Shown: positions 28,901 through 37,684 of the stretch, piece by piece
Layout of the letters: each line of letters starts with the position of its first letter
Position numbering within the stretch: position 1 is the stretch's first letter
NCBI GenBank assembly: GCA_937900045.1
Contig: CALCEB010000225.1
Coordinates: forward strand, 1-62,779
Length of the DNA stretch: 62,779 nucleotides
Reading direction: 5' to 3'
Origin: an uncultured Acidobacteriota bacterium
GTDB lineage: Bacteria > Acidobacteriota > Terriglobia > UBA7540
The notes under the pieces: generated by a model
Told to the model about the DNA's origin: nothing
Seen by the model: only the letters and a program-made list of their open reading frames with translations
Databases searched by the model: none
Position numbers and translations under genes: made by a program

Positions 28901-29010
28901 GTTTGACACCCGGGCCAAACGAGCTTCGTCTCAAACATATTGAACGCTACACGTATACGTCAATGTTAGGCCAAATCTCCTTGCATCCCTATTACGAGTT
29001 GAGAGCATAA
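25987..29010 (+). CDS. Exported GH106-like hydrolase with N-terminal fibronectin type III domain
   Basis: 1007 residues. The start is a TTG with GGGAGG 5 bases upstream; it opens a twin-arginine-like signal (MKRRSFISLMSTAALLRIP). A fibronectin III-like domain spans about 32-115 (VVLSFTPVESATSYRILVRD, LKNGTQYTFSVAAIG). The catalytic region follows (GFEGVTLHPYDYKGFLEENNW, GFYIDEPGFYSSGVMPG, HVREDLPFQLGGGTG, YMETPLDEAMVEHF). The C-terminal sandwich ends LGQISLHPYYELRA. It resembles GH106 enzymes but is more diverged than 1624-4398, so substrate is uncertain; rhamnogalacturonan-type pectin is a reasonable guess. It ends the receptor-hydrolase run. Confidence 0.75.
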   Translation: MKRRSFISLMSTAALLRIPLWGRESHLPAPQPWGSPKLKLARAEHERVVLSFTPVESATSYRILVRDTSGKEERLEGILVSDYAVQGLKNGTQYTFSVAAIGARGATPFSNQLSAIPTAEMSWPSLAEAFSSSNPTRSSCPFWMVHGNETEEQLREFTRVIHRFGFEGVTLHPYDYKGFLEENNWKSWRVIVDAAQRLGLTVWEQDDKDYPCGYAAGQIVARDRKLARWEVTLGHQQKYQGPNPVSLNIQDLLPLKQRLIAVVAVGPKDQFEDLTGSVTNERLQWNVPEGDWEIFVHGAWQPGIDDPRVYPDLVHGEVRGYIDPLSEEATGLFVQLVLDGTCKAIGFEHVGKTWKGFYIDEPGFYSSGVMPGQPGGFPYTPDFLSRFQAAYGYSIRPFLPLLWETRGPKTDGVRHDYMEFVSTGYDRLFLGKQTRYAEAHGMQINGHVREDLPFQLGGGTGSDFRMLEHYSMGGFDHIFDQWYTPEDDVYWRQPKMASSVSHYMETPLDEAMVEHFAATGWRTGLTEMKAMIDWTTCRGVSRTVPCGLDTQKPPVWEDQPEFWLYGQNPLAPYFHAYQTVVNRESMMIRGGRHVAKAIILDVAASAWVGPAEELWKSDKALSQAHFDYDNVSYEVFNDPGKCRVQGRQIHLGHEKYDWVILPGVDAIPVSVARRLLDFYENGGSVVSLGPETRIELLPGMTSAKILPRVPIRSADGRNDEEVKKIVSQIWGDQASGRGRAFVTTYKDISNLLYSLGEHDVWIDPNLTLLQYYHRQLSGRDLYFFNNEGEDLSTEVRLRGVKGVPELWDPVTGSICQAPGYAARGSEIALRLHLHRYESLFVVVNPTATPLPHLVSWNADEVVRTSNGQIVLRKYRSGTFCYEVEDAGGHITSKEVNTPSMRLAAIALHEGWTRTPLQSNGAVYDIKFEWLQSHADSAVLVIENMTQVIHASLNGKDMGMQFTYPFRFDLGCSLTPGPNELRLKHIERYTYTSMLGQISLHPYYELRA

Positions 29011-29168
29011 CGGGACGCTGCCGCGCCGGCTGCCCCAAGACTTTCGAAGGCTTCGCTGCCCTCGTGAATTTTCTCAGATATGATAGAAAGGAGGCCTGAG
29101 CCTTCTCCATAAAAAGGCGATAGGGTCCGTTTGACATGCACGCCAGTACTCGCCAAAACGAACCTGTC

Positions 29169-31292
29169 ATGCGGATCGCCTCCGCGAGTTATCTGCAACT
29201 TCGCAACGTGCGAGTCACTGGATTTTTCCTGCTGGCGTTGTGGACGGGAGCCGCGAGCCGGATGGTAAAGGCCGTTCCGCTACTCGGAACTCCCGGGAAC
29301 GTCTGCGCCCAAAGCTCACAGAGTAATGTCTTGGTGCAAAAGGGCAATAATCCACAGCTCGCGGGAGCCGTGCGCATGAACGCTTATGAAGAGGCCATCA
29401 GGCTGTGCCCACAAGGGCCGACAGTCTACAACAACCTCGCAATCCTTCTCCTCCAGCAGCAGGATTATGCAACGGCAAGGGATTGGATCCACCGGGGCCT
29501 CGCCATCACGCCTCACGATCCCGGCCTTACCCAGGATCTTGGCGTTGCCTTGCTCACGCTGGGAAAGCCAGAACAAGCGTTGCCCGTCCTCCAGAAAGTC
29601 CCGGCGACAGCCAAAGGTGAGTTTTATCTAGGAATGGCATACCGCGCTCTCCGTAACCATGCGGCGGCGCGGCAAGCTTTCGCAAGGTCTTTTGCCCTGG
29701 GGAACAACGATCCTTATGTGCTCTACGCGCTGATCGAGCAAGATCGCGCTCTGCACGATGCCAAGGACGGCTTGCAAGACTTCCAAACCTTCAGCGATCG
29801 CTTTCCGCACTCCGCATGGTTGCACCTGCTATTGGGGAATGCCTATGCGGCGCGGCATGACAATGCGGGCGCGGAAGCGGAGTACCGCCAGGCCGTCCAA
29901 CTCGATCCCAAGCTTCCGCTGGCCCACTTCCAATTGGGCCGCATCGCCTTCAACCGGTCTGACTATTCGCATTCTTTTCAGGATTTTGAAGCGGAAATTG
30001 GGGTGGATCCTACGTTTGGAGAAGCTTATCTTTATGCCGGAACGTCCCTCCGGAGACTTGGGAAAAACTCGCAAGCACTGCCTTACTTAGAGAATGCGGT
30101 GGGGCGCGATCCGAACTCTCCGCTCACTTACCGCGAGCTCGCCGTAGCTCAAATTCAGGCAAAACGATTGCATGAAGCCGTCAAGACGCTCGAAGAGGGC
30201 GAGCGCCGTTTTCCTCGCGAGGCTGCATTCCCTGCGCAGTTGGCGCGCCTCCTCAAAGAGTCAGGGGATGTCCGGAAATCCACGGAGCAAGCCAAACTGG
30301 CCGAGAAACTGAGCCGGCAAGATAATGTGAAGATCACTGACCAACCACGGCCAGCAAGCTCAACTGCAACTGGTTCGCAGGATTCTCACAAGGTCGAACA
30401 ACTACGGCGTTGTGTTGAGAAGGAAGATTCCCACTGCACGGCAGAAACCCTGAGCTTGATGAACAGCGCAAGTCTAGAGAACACTGCGGACGATTTCAAT
30501 CTGAAAGCCAAGGCTCTGAATTTGCTCCACAAGAACCAACAAGCCTTGACCACGATTCAAAAAGCCATCAAGGACGATCCTCATCAGGCCGCTTATTTCA
30601 TCACTGAAGGGCGGATTTATCAAAGGTTGGGCAACCAGGTCGCCGCGATGAAATCCTTCCTGCAAGCAGAACAAATCCAGCCGGGCACGGCCCCGCCCGT
30701 CTACTATATCGGCATGAGTTTCTTCATCTTGGGTAATGATTACAACGACAATCAGTATTACAACCGCGCTGCCCGCCATTTCAGAACCGCCCTCGAGCTG
30801 GATCCCCACGATGACCGCGCCGAATTCATGCTGGGCGTGGTGAACGCCGTGGAGTTTAAGCTCAACGAGGCAAAGAGCGATCTTGAAAAGGCGCTGAAGA
30901 TGAACCCCAACAATGCCTACTACTATCTACATTATGGGTTGGTACTTAGCCGGCTCGGTGATCTTGCGGGAGGGCGGCGGGAGATGAAAATGGCAGAGAA
31001 GTTGGACCCTTCCTATGCGCGCACATACTTCCACCTCGGGGAGTTGGATGCGCAAATGGGGAATTATTCCGAAGCTCGACAGGAGCTTGAAGCTGCTGTC
31101 CGTCTTGAACCACATTTCTCTTCAGCCTATTACACGCTGGGCAGCGTCTACCACCACCTGGGACTCGACGCGAAATCCCGCGAGGCCTTCCAAAAGTTTC
31201 AGGAAGCAAAGTCACACGGTCAACAAAATGAGGACCCCGTAGAGTCTTCGATAGATTCGGCAAACTCCTTGTCATCCCCAAAGCCCCATTGA
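29169..31292 (+). CDS. Exported tetratricopeptide-repeat protein
   Basis: About 707 residues from ATG 29169 (ATG 29136 adds 11 residues). The signal-like segment is VTGFFLLALWTGAASR. At least ten TPR-like helical pairs follow (GPTVYNNLAILLLQQQDYATA, DPGLTQDLGVALLTLGKPEQA, GEAYLYAGTSLRRLGKNSQA, NAYYYLHYGLVLSRLGDLAGG, FSSAYYTLGSVYHHLGLDAKS). The middle (about 395-445) is less regular and has a Cys pair (RRCVEKEDSHCTAE). TPR scaffolds of this size bind partner proteins in the periplasm; no enzymatic domain is seen. In Acidobacteria such genes often follow TonB-receptor/glycosidase clusters. The partner is unknown. Confidence 0.8.
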   Translation: MRIASASYLQLRNVRVTGFFLLALWTGAASRMVKAVPLLGTPGNVCAQSSQSNVLVQKGNNPQLAGAVRMNAYEEAIRLCPQGPTVYNNLAILLLQQQDYATARDWIHRGLAITPHDPGLTQDLGVALLTLGKPEQALPVLQKVPATAKGEFYLGMAYRALRNHAAARQAFARSFALGNNDPYVLYALIEQDRALHDAKDGLQDFQTFSDRFPHSAWLHLLLGNAYAARHDNAGAEAEYRQAVQLDPKLPLAHFQLGRIAFNRSDYSHSFQDFEAEIGVDPTFGEAYLYAGTSLRRLGKNSQALPYLENAVGRDPNSPLTYRELAVAQIQAKRLHEAVKTLEEGERRFPREAAFPAQLARLLKESGDVRKSTEQAKLAEKLSRQDNVKITDQPRPASSTATGSQDSHKVEQLRRCVEKEDSHCTAETLSLMNSASLENTADDFNLKAKALNLLHKNQQALTTIQKAIKDDPHQAAYFITEGRIYQRLGNQVAAMKSFLQAEQIQPGTAPPVYYIGMSFFILGNDYNDNQYYNRAARHFRTALELDPHDDRAEFMLGVVNAVEFKLNEAKSDLEKALKMNPNNAYYYLHYGLVLSRLGDLAGGRREMKMAEKLDPSYARTYFHLGELDAQMGNYSEARQELEAAVRLEPHFSSAYYTLGSVYHHLGLDAKSREAFQKFQEAKSHGQQNEDPVESSIDSANSLSSPKPH

Positions 31293-31543
31293 ATCGTTCC
31301 CCAGCGGCCTTCTACTATCCGCCCGTCATGGAGCATGAAATAGTGGCTGGGCGCTCGATTCAAGGTATTCCTTTTGTGTCGGCCAACTTCGCACAGACTC
31401 TTATCGCTTCCTTCGCTGCATTTCCCAAACAACTGGAATGAGATTGATCCGAATTACTCACCCGTTTCCGTTGGCGGACCGGAAGGGCACGGTTTCAACC
31501 GCGCCCTTCGGATCTTCGAATAATAGTTCCTGAAGACTCCGCG

Positions 31544-32107
31544 TTAATGACTCCGTTGTAAATGAGCCCGTGCATCGGACTGTCCGCTCTTCAGAAGCGC
31601 CGGCGCAGCTTTCCCTTGATATGACTGTGGGGTCGCCTGGCTGAGTTCAATGCGATTGCCGTCCGGATCATAAACGAAGTAAAGGTAAGTTCCGTCCGCC
31701 GCCATCTTCGAGGCTCTCTTGAAGGCATCGGCCGGCAAGGGATAGCCGCCAGCCTGCAACCGGTGCAGCGTGGTTTGCAAGTTGCCCACAAAAAATCCGA
31801 AATGGTAGGCATTGGCGCGCTTGGGGGCCGAAGCCGTCAGCGTTCCGGGAAAAAGCTCCACAAACGTGCTGCTGTGGCCCACTTGAAGATACACCAGCAT
31901 GACGCTTCCGTCCTTCCGCTTCAGCCGGAACGTTTCCGTCAAGCCGAGTTGCCCAACATAAAAGTGCAGGGATTTCTGCAGGTCCGATACGGCGATGCCA
32001 ACGTGGCCCAATGATTCAATCCCCACCGCATTCTGCGCGGTGAAAAGCGCCGGTGCGCCTGCTGACACAATAATGATGAGCAACACAAGACATCTGAAGT
32101 GTTTCAT
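31544..32107 (-). CDS. Exported VOC-fold (glyoxalase/dioxygenase-like) protein
   Basis: 187 residues. Signal peptide about 1-24 (RCLVLLIIIVSAGAPALFTAQ). One vicinal-oxygen-chelate domain follows: LGHVGIAVSDLQKSLHFY gives the first metal-type His, SSTFVELFPG a Glu, YHFGFFVGNL a second His and YDPDGNRIELSQ a Glu. The metal site therefore looks complete. Substrates of secreted VOC proteins are mostly unknown. It overlaps the hydrolase gene upstream by 4 bases, so the two are co-translated. Confidence 0.8.
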   Translation of the reverse strand: MKHFRCLVLLIIIVSAGAPALFTAQNAVGIESLGHVGIAVSDLQKSLHFYVGQLGLTETFRLKRKDGSVMLVYLQVGHSSTFVELFPGTLTASAPKRANAYHFGFFVGNLQTTLHRLQAGGYPLPADAFKRASKMAADGTYLYFVYDPDGNRIELSQATPQSYQGKAAPALLKSGQSDARAHLQRSH

Positions 32108-34026
32108 TTTTCCTCCTTACTTACTGGAATCAGCGGCAGCACCAGGCGCGAGGGATGGGCTGCGTCGTGATAAACGGAATTGAGGGCGAGTGCACTGTGA
32201 GTCTGGCGACCCTCGGTTTCGCCGGTGTTGGGATTGACATCGAAGAACGGGAAGTTGCTGCTCGAAATGTCCAGCCGCATCCGATGTCCTTTCTGGAAGC
32301 GGTTCGCGACCCCTAATAGGTCAATCGTGACTTTGCGAATCTCGCCCGGCTTCAGCAGGAGGGGTTCAGCGGGGTTCACGCTGGCCCGCACCCGAATGAT
32401 GCGGTCCGCCAAATTCATGGCATAGCCCATCGGGTCGGCGGCGCTGGACCGTGCCACGTCAATCAACTTCGCCGTGAAGTCGGTGTCCGGAGCGGATGAC
32501 GAAATCCAGAGGTCCACCTTGACCGGTCCTGCAATGACCAGGTCAGAGGGGAGGGGCAAGGTTTGGAAAACCAAGACGTCGCGGCGAGCCGATAAAGGCA
32601 AGTCATTATTGCAACCCGGAATTTTCAGGTTGCATCGCTGATCGCGCGGACCGTCGGGAGAATAATCCTTGCCCGAATCGATTTGCCCACCGATCGTCGG
32701 CGCGGGATGGCGTGGGTCAAAAGCATATTCCGTAGGCAGGCCGGCGCCGGGGGTTTGCCGGGACAAGCTGCCATCGCCGTGCAAGTAATAGGAGCGGAAA
32801 CGGGCTTGCGGGGGCGGCCATGCCGTCGTGGAAATCCACTCACCCCCGTCTTCCATGCGGCCGTTGGCCAGTCGCGCCCCGCTGCCTCCGCCCATCACGA
32901 ACAGCCGCACTGGTAGCTCGCGCAGAATGCCGCTATCCTTCCCCTTCAATACCTGATCGAACCAGCGCTGCTGCTCTTGAAGCAGGTCCACGGCGGCGGT
33001 GGGGCCAAAGTCTACATCGCCGGAAAACCTGGGGCCGATTCCGTGTACCCACGGGCCAATCATCAATTTGGTCAGGGATTTGTGCCGCGCGGAGAGGCCT
33101 GCATAATTGTGCAGCGTTCCGTGCAGAAAGAGATCGTACCAGCCGCTGATGAAATATATTGGAATGTCAGGGTAGCGGCCGTAGAACGCTTCGAAGTCGA
33201 AACCATTCTGCTTCCAGTAATCGTCAAAGTAAGGATGATCGGCGAAATCCTGGAACCAATGCTGGTAAGCAGGGGCCAGAAGCAAGGGCGAAGCATTCGG
33301 CCGGAAAGGATAGGCGTGGAGCCAGTCGCCGAGTTGCGGCCCCAGGGCATTGAGAAGAGCCGTTCGGCGCGCCGGGTCAGACTGCTCTTCCGGGCTTGTC
33401 GCTGCCAACATCAAGGCGTAGTAAAGATTGTGCAGTAGGGTGAACGCGCCACCTCGGTAGGCTCCCTCTTCGTAATAATTTGAAGCGCCGACCATCACAA
33501 ACATGGCCGCGAGGTGGGGTGGATGCAGCGCGGCAAGAGCGTTTTGGGCTTGCGAAAGATAAGATGCGCCGTAGGTGCCCACCTTGCCGTTGGACCATGG
33601 CTGCTTCGCCGCCCACTCGACCGTATCGTAGCCGTCGCGACCTTCGTTCACATTGATATAAAACTTGCCTTCGGAATCGTATCGCCCTCGGCAATCCTGA
33701 ATCACCACGGCATATCCACGCTGCGCAAAGTAATCTCCGGGATTTCGAGGGCTCGGGCGGGAAGGAGTTTTGCCATAAGGCGTGCGGCAAAGCAGGACTG
33801 GAAACTTGCCAGCTACGGGTGCACCATTCCGCGCCGGCAAGTAGACGTCCGTGGCAAGGCGTACGCCGTCTCGCATCGGGACCATGACGTTCTTGATCAC
33901 CAGATCGCCGTATTGGGCGGGCGAAGCGGATGGCTCGGCTCTTGCCGGAATGGGCCGCGCCAACACGAGCACGGCGAAAAGCATGGCGAGCATGAACTTC
34001 GGTGCGGCACGCATCACTGTGTCCAT
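32104..34026 (-). CDS. Exported CocE/NonD family serine hydrolase (X-Pro dipeptidyl-peptidase S15-like)
   Basis: 640 residues from the ATG at 34026; the TTG at 34077 adds 17 residues ahead of the signal and is less likely. Signal peptide (KFMLAMLFAVLVLARPIPARA). Alpha/beta-hydrolase with the nucleophile Ser155 in GTYGASYLSQ, an Asp near GWYDLFLHGT and a His in IGPWVHGIG. The C-terminal jelly-roll (PLPSDLVIAGPVKVDLWISS, GHRMRLDISSSNFPFFDVNP) is typical of this family. Members cleave acyl or amide bonds (cocaine esterase, glutaryl-acylase, alpha-amino acid ester hydrolase); the substrate is unknown. Its stop overlaps the start of the VOC gene. Confidence 0.9.
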   Translation of the reverse strand: MDTVMRAAPKFMLAMLFAVLVLARPIPARAEPSASPAQYGDLVIKNVMVPMRDGVRLATDVYLPARNGAPVAGKFPVLLCRTPYGKTPSRPSPRNPGDYFAQRGYAVVIQDCRGRYDSEGKFYINVNEGRDGYDTVEWAAKQPWSNGKVGTYGASYLSQAQNALAALHPPHLAAMFVMVGASNYYEEGAYRGGAFTLLHNLYYALMLAATSPEEQSDPARRTALLNALGPQLGDWLHAYPFRPNASPLLLAPAYQHWFQDFADHPYFDDYWKQNGFDFEAFYGRYPDIPIYFISGWYDLFLHGTLHNYAGLSARHKSLTKLMIGPWVHGIGPRFSGDVDFGPTAAVDLLQEQQRWFDQVLKGKDSGILRELPVRLFVMGGGSGARLANGRMEDGGEWISTTAWPPPQARFRSYYLHGDGSLSRQTPGAGLPTEYAFDPRHPAPTIGGQIDSGKDYSPDGPRDQRCNLKIPGCNNDLPLSARRDVLVFQTLPLPSDLVIAGPVKVDLWISSSAPDTDFTAKLIDVARSSAADPMGYAMNLADRIIRVRASVNPAEPLLLKPGEIRKVTIDLLGVANRFQKGHRMRLDISSSNFPFFDVNPNTGETEGRQTHSALALNSVYHDAAHPSRLVLPLIPVSKEEK

Positions 34027-34391
34027 GTCGAGCCCATCTCCCCATTCAACGGTTTTTGAAGCGTCGGCCCTTGCCAATCGTTTTGCTGCTCCTGAACTTT
34101 TTCATGATTCGCCTCGTCAAGTCAACCAATATGGCGATCGCACACGGGTTAATATAATAAGAACGGTTGGCCGCACCATGGGTAGCCAACCGGCTTCAGA
34201 CGGAGTAATCTGTCTAGCAAAGAATTGTCCGGGCATCGGTGAGAAATCACGCAGGCAAGCCCGGCCAGGGTTGGAAGCGAATTTTGTGCGAGGCCGTTAC
34301 CGAACAACGCGCCTGTTGGTTTCGGGCCGTTTGCCACTTCCTGTCGCAATGCCGGACAATACTATAAATGAAGGGAAGATGATTAGCCACC

Positions 34392-36005
34392 ATGCAACTC
34401 TTTGATGTGTGCATCATTGGATCGGGTGCGGCGGGCGGCGTGATGGCGAAAGAATTGTGCGAAGGCGGCGCCAAAGTCATCTTGCTGGAAGGTGGAAGGG
34501 AAGTGCCGCCATTCCAATTCCTTTCCCACAAGTGGCCTTACGAGTTGCCCTACCGGGGACTCCGCGGCGAAAAGCAGGCGCCCTTCTATCCGCCATCTCT
34601 AGACGGGTCCATCCGCTACGACCAATGCGACCAGATCAGCGTGGACCGGGTACGGGTACTGGGTGGCAGAACCTTGCACTGGAACGCCGTGACCTTGCGA
34701 TATGCGCCGCGCGATTTTCGGGAATGGTCGCTGGCCGGCATCGAGGAGGATTGGCCTCTCAGCTACGAGGACCTGGAACCTTACTACGAACGGATCGAAC
34801 AGACGATCGGCGTCTGCGGAGAAAACGACAACCTGGCAATTCTGCCCGCTGGAAATCACTATCTACCGCCCCTGCCGTGGCGTTGCAGCGAGCGTCTCCT
34901 TCACCGCGCGGCGAAACGGATGGGCATTCCCGTGATTTCGGTGCGCAAGGCGGTGCTGACGCGACCATATGACCATCGTCCTCCCTGCCATTATTGCGGC
35001 CACTGCATGGACGGGTGCGACGTCAGTTCAATTTTCACGACGCCGGACTGCATGTTACCGAAAGCGCGAGCCACGGGCAATTTTACTCTGCGGCAGAATG
35101 CGCTGGCGCGCGAAATTCTGGTGGACCAGAAAGGGTTGGCGCGCGGCGTCTCTTTTGTTGACACCGTAACCAGAAAGGAAGAGGATGTTCAAGCGCGCAT
35201 CGTGGTGGTTTGCTGCGCCACCGTGGAATCCGCCCGGCTGCTGCTGAATTCGCGCTCCTCGCAATACCCCAATGGCTTGGCAAATTCCAATGGCATGGTG
35301 GGCCGCCACTTACACGGGCACGTGAATGCGACTGTCAACGTCTACCTGGAAGAACTGGAAGGCACGCCGCCCGTCAATCAGGACGGCGCCACGGACCACG
35401 TCTACGTCCCGCGCTATAACCAGCTTTTCGCGAAGCCTGATTACGTGGGAGGTTGGGGCTTGCAGGTGAATTACGGTTCTTACATGTTTCCTTCTCAGGC
35501 GATGAAGGTGAAGGGATACGGCGCGGGCTACAAAGATCAAGTGCGTAGAATGCAACCGGGTTTTCTCCTCCTTGGCAGTTGGGGCAAGACGCTTTCGAAC
35601 CCGGAGAACTTTGTTGCCGTGGACCTAACCCGCGTGGACGATTTTGGTATTCCGATTCCCGTGGTACATTACCGCTTCGAGGAAAACGACTGGGCTCTGT
35701 GGCGCGCCGCCAACCAGAGCGTCCTTGAGATTTGCTCGCGCCTGAAGGGGACCATTTTCCCGGATGGGTTTGATGCGCCAAGAGGATTTGCCAGCCACGA
35801 AGTTGGAACCGTCCGCATGGGCAAGAATCCCAAGACTTCGGTGCTGAATGGTTACTGCCAGGCGCACGAAGTGAAGAATTTGTTTGTAACCGACGGCAGT
35901 TGCTTTACCACTTGCAGTGAGAAGAATCCAACCCTCACGATCATGGCAGTCTCCATGCGCGCCGCAGACCACATTAAGGAGCAGCGCCGGAGGGGCGAGC
36001 TTTGA
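34392..36005 (+). CDS. GMC-family flavin oxidoreductase (gluconate 2-dehydrogenase large-subunit-like)
   Basis: 537 residues. The FAD-binding Rossmann motif is at the N-terminus (CIIGSGAAGGVMAKEL, Glu31-type LLEGG). GGRTLHWNAVTLRY, ATVESARLLLNSRS and the C-terminal signature HEVGTVRMG..NLFVTDGSCFTTCSEKNPTLTIM are GMC_oxred_C hallmarks. Cysteines in CHYCGHCMDGCD recall the cluster-like Cys-rich insert seen in this branch. These enzymes oxidise sugars or sugar alcohols and pass electrons to a partner cytochrome or small subunit. No own signal peptide is seen; the neighbour at 36113 has a twin-arginine signal and could carry it across (known for this pair type). Confidence 0.9.
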   Translation: MQLFDVCIIGSGAAGGVMAKELCEGGAKVILLEGGREVPPFQFLSHKWPYELPYRGLRGEKQAPFYPPSLDGSIRYDQCDQISVDRVRVLGGRTLHWNAVTLRYAPRDFREWSLAGIEEDWPLSYEDLEPYYERIEQTIGVCGENDNLAILPAGNHYLPPLPWRCSERLLHRAAKRMGIPVISVRKAVLTRPYDHRPPCHYCGHCMDGCDVSSIFTTPDCMLPKARATGNFTLRQNALAREILVDQKGLARGVSFVDTVTRKEEDVQARIVVVCCATVESARLLLNSRSSQYPNGLANSNGMVGRHLHGHVNATVNVYLEELEGTPPVNQDGATDHVYVPRYNQLFAKPDYVGGWGLQVNYGSYMFPSQAMKVKGYGAGYKDQVRRMQPGFLLLGSWGKTLSNPENFVAVDLTRVDDFGIPIPVVHYRFEENDWALWRAANQSVLEICSRLKGTIFPDGFDAPRGFASHEVGTVRMGKNPKTSVLNGYCQAHEVKNLFVTDGSCFTTCSEKNPTLTIMAVSMRAADHIKEQRRRGEL

Positions 36006-36112
36006 AATGGAAAAATGCGCACGTGCTGAAGCGGCATGGTTAAGACTGTGGGCTGGCAGGCATCGATGAGAACTTTGAGAATCAAACAGGCTCATTCCGC
36101 ATCCGAAGCAAC

Positions 36113-36634
36113 ATGAAGAGAAGAACAGCACTGAAAATTGTTACTTTGGGCGCCCTTGCACCCGCCATCGGGTCTTCGCGCGGGACGGCAGACGCCGGAG
36201 CCGTCCTTTGGTCTCCCGACGCGTATCGATTGCAGTTTTTCACTGCGGAAGAAAACCATTTACTTGACCAGTTGATGGAGATGATCATCCCTGCGGACGC
36301 GCATTCCCCCGGCGCCCACGCCGCCCAGGTCAGCCTTTTTGCGGATTTAATGGTTGGGACCAGCAATGATGCAGTAAAATCGCAGTGGCGTCAGGGGTTG
36401 CGCCTGATGAATGAGGAAGCGGCGCGTTCGTCGCTGCCGCAGGCGCTCGCCAGGGCGGCGCGCCATGAAGAAGATCCCAAGGATGACCTTGAGCGGTTTT
36501 TCGTCAGCCTAAAACGCATGACGGTCAATGGCTATTACACCTCCGCGATTGGAATTCATCAGGATTTGCAATACCAGGGCAATACCTATCTTCCGGTCTT
36601 TCCGGGCTGCACGAAGCCGGCCATGAAGAAATAA
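36113..36634 (+). CDS. Gluconate 2-dehydrogenase subunit 3 family protein
   Basis: 173 residues. MKRRTALKIVTLGALAPAIG is a twin-arginine signal. The mature part (FFTAEENHLLDQLMEMIIPADAHSPGA) matches the small subunit 3 family (DUF1372-type core ending RGQ..LPVF). It follows the GMC gene by about 110 bases on the same strand. In known relatives the small subunit supports assembly and export of the flavoprotein. That it does so here is inferred from position. Confidence 0.85.
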   Translation: MKRRTALKIVTLGALAPAIGSSRGTADAGAVLWSPDAYRLQFFTAEENHLLDQLMEMIIPADAHSPGAHAAQVSLFADLMVGTSNDAVKSQWRQGLRLMNEEAARSSLPQALARAARHEEDPKDDLERFFVSLKRMTVNGYYTSAIGIHQDLQYQGNTYLPVFPGCTKPAMKK

Positions 36635-36798
36635 GCAGATGAGTCTAATAATTCAATTCATTCGGGTTCGGGCCGTCCCCTGACGGTCCTGACGTCAAGA
36701 TCGATTCCTAGCTAAAAAGCGGGATTCTGCCACGCCGGCGCTAAACCGGCGGTGCAACAGCAAGCGCCAAGATCCTGCGACCCGGGCGGAGAAATAAC

Positions 36799-37650
36799 AT
36801 GAAATATGGCGTCAATACATTGGTGTGGACGATGCGCGTGACGGAGGAACACGAAGCCCTGTTTTCCCGGATTCGGAAATGGGGCTTCGATGGGGTTGAG
36901 CTTTTTCTTTCACCCGAAGAGCCGGCTAACATTGTCTCTGTCCGGCGGATGTTGGATGGCCTTGGGCTTGAGCGGACAACCTGCACGGTATTGCCTCGCG
37001 AGGCGAATCTTGTAAGTTTTGATGTTGAGGTTCGGGCTCGAGGTGTCCGGCTCCTTGAACGCTGTGTTGAGAGGACAGCCGAATTAGGGGCGACCATAAT
37101 GTGCGGTCCTCTCTATGCGGGTCTGGGCGTGATCACTGGGAACCGGCGCACCGAAGACGAGTGGAAATGGGCCGTCGAGGGTTTGCAAGCCGCAGCGCAG
37201 CGCGGCCAGGAGCTCGGCGTCACGCTATGCATTGAACCTCTTAACCGCTTCGAAACGTATTTATTGAATACCATGCAAGACGCGGCTCAACTCGTCCGGG
37301 ACATTGCCAGGCCCAACGTGCGCGTGCATTTCGACACTTTCCACGCCAATATCGAGGAGCGCCATCCCGCCGATTCTCTTCGGGCGGTAGCGAAGGATCT
37401 GGGACACGTGCATTTCTCGGAAAACGATCGTGGCACACCGGGCGACGGCCACGTTGACTGGAAATCAATTGCGCTTGCGCTCAAGGAAATTGGCTACGAT
37501 GGCTGGCTGACCATCGAGTCCTTTGCTCACCCGGATCCCGGCTTGGCGGCTGCGGCCATCTGGCGCGATTTGGCCCCGTCTAGCGACGAGCTGGCCCGCC
37601 GCGGCCTTCGCTTCATCAAAAATCTGACCCAGCAGGTGGGCATTCAATAA
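36799..37650 (+). CDS. Sugar epimerase of the D-tagatose/D-psicose 3-epimerase (AP endonuclease 2 barrel) type
   Basis: 283 residues; GGAG lies 8 bases before the ATG. TIM-barrel metalloenzyme. The ketose 3-epimerase signatures are clear: CIEPLNRFETYLLNT (catalytic Glu), HFDTFHANIEE (metal Asp and His), HFSENDRGTPGDGHVDW and LTIESF (second catalytic Glu). These match the Mn/Co-dependent epimerases that invert C3 of free ketohexoses. The GKW-type substrate loop is diverged, so substrate may differ (fructose/psicose, tagatose/sorbose or 6-deoxy ketoses such as rhamnulose). Cytoplasmic. Followed after 34 bases by the FG-GAP gene, so possibly co-transcribed. Confidence 0.85.
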   Translation: MKYGVNTLVWTMRVTEEHEALFSRIRKWGFDGVELFLSPEEPANIVSVRRMLDGLGLERTTCTVLPREANLVSFDVEVRARGVRLLERCVERTAELGATIMCGPLYAGLGVITGNRRTEDEWKWAVEGLQAAAQRGQELGVTLCIEPLNRFETYLLNTMQDAAQLVRDIARPNVRVHFDTFHANIEERHPADSLRAVAKDLGHVHFSENDRGTPGDGHVDWKSIALALKEIGYDGWLTIESFAHPDPGLAAAAIWRDLAPSSDELARRGLRFIKNLTQQVGIQ

Positions 37651-37684
37651 GCCCGCTGCGTTTCGCAAGCATGTGGAGTCCTGC

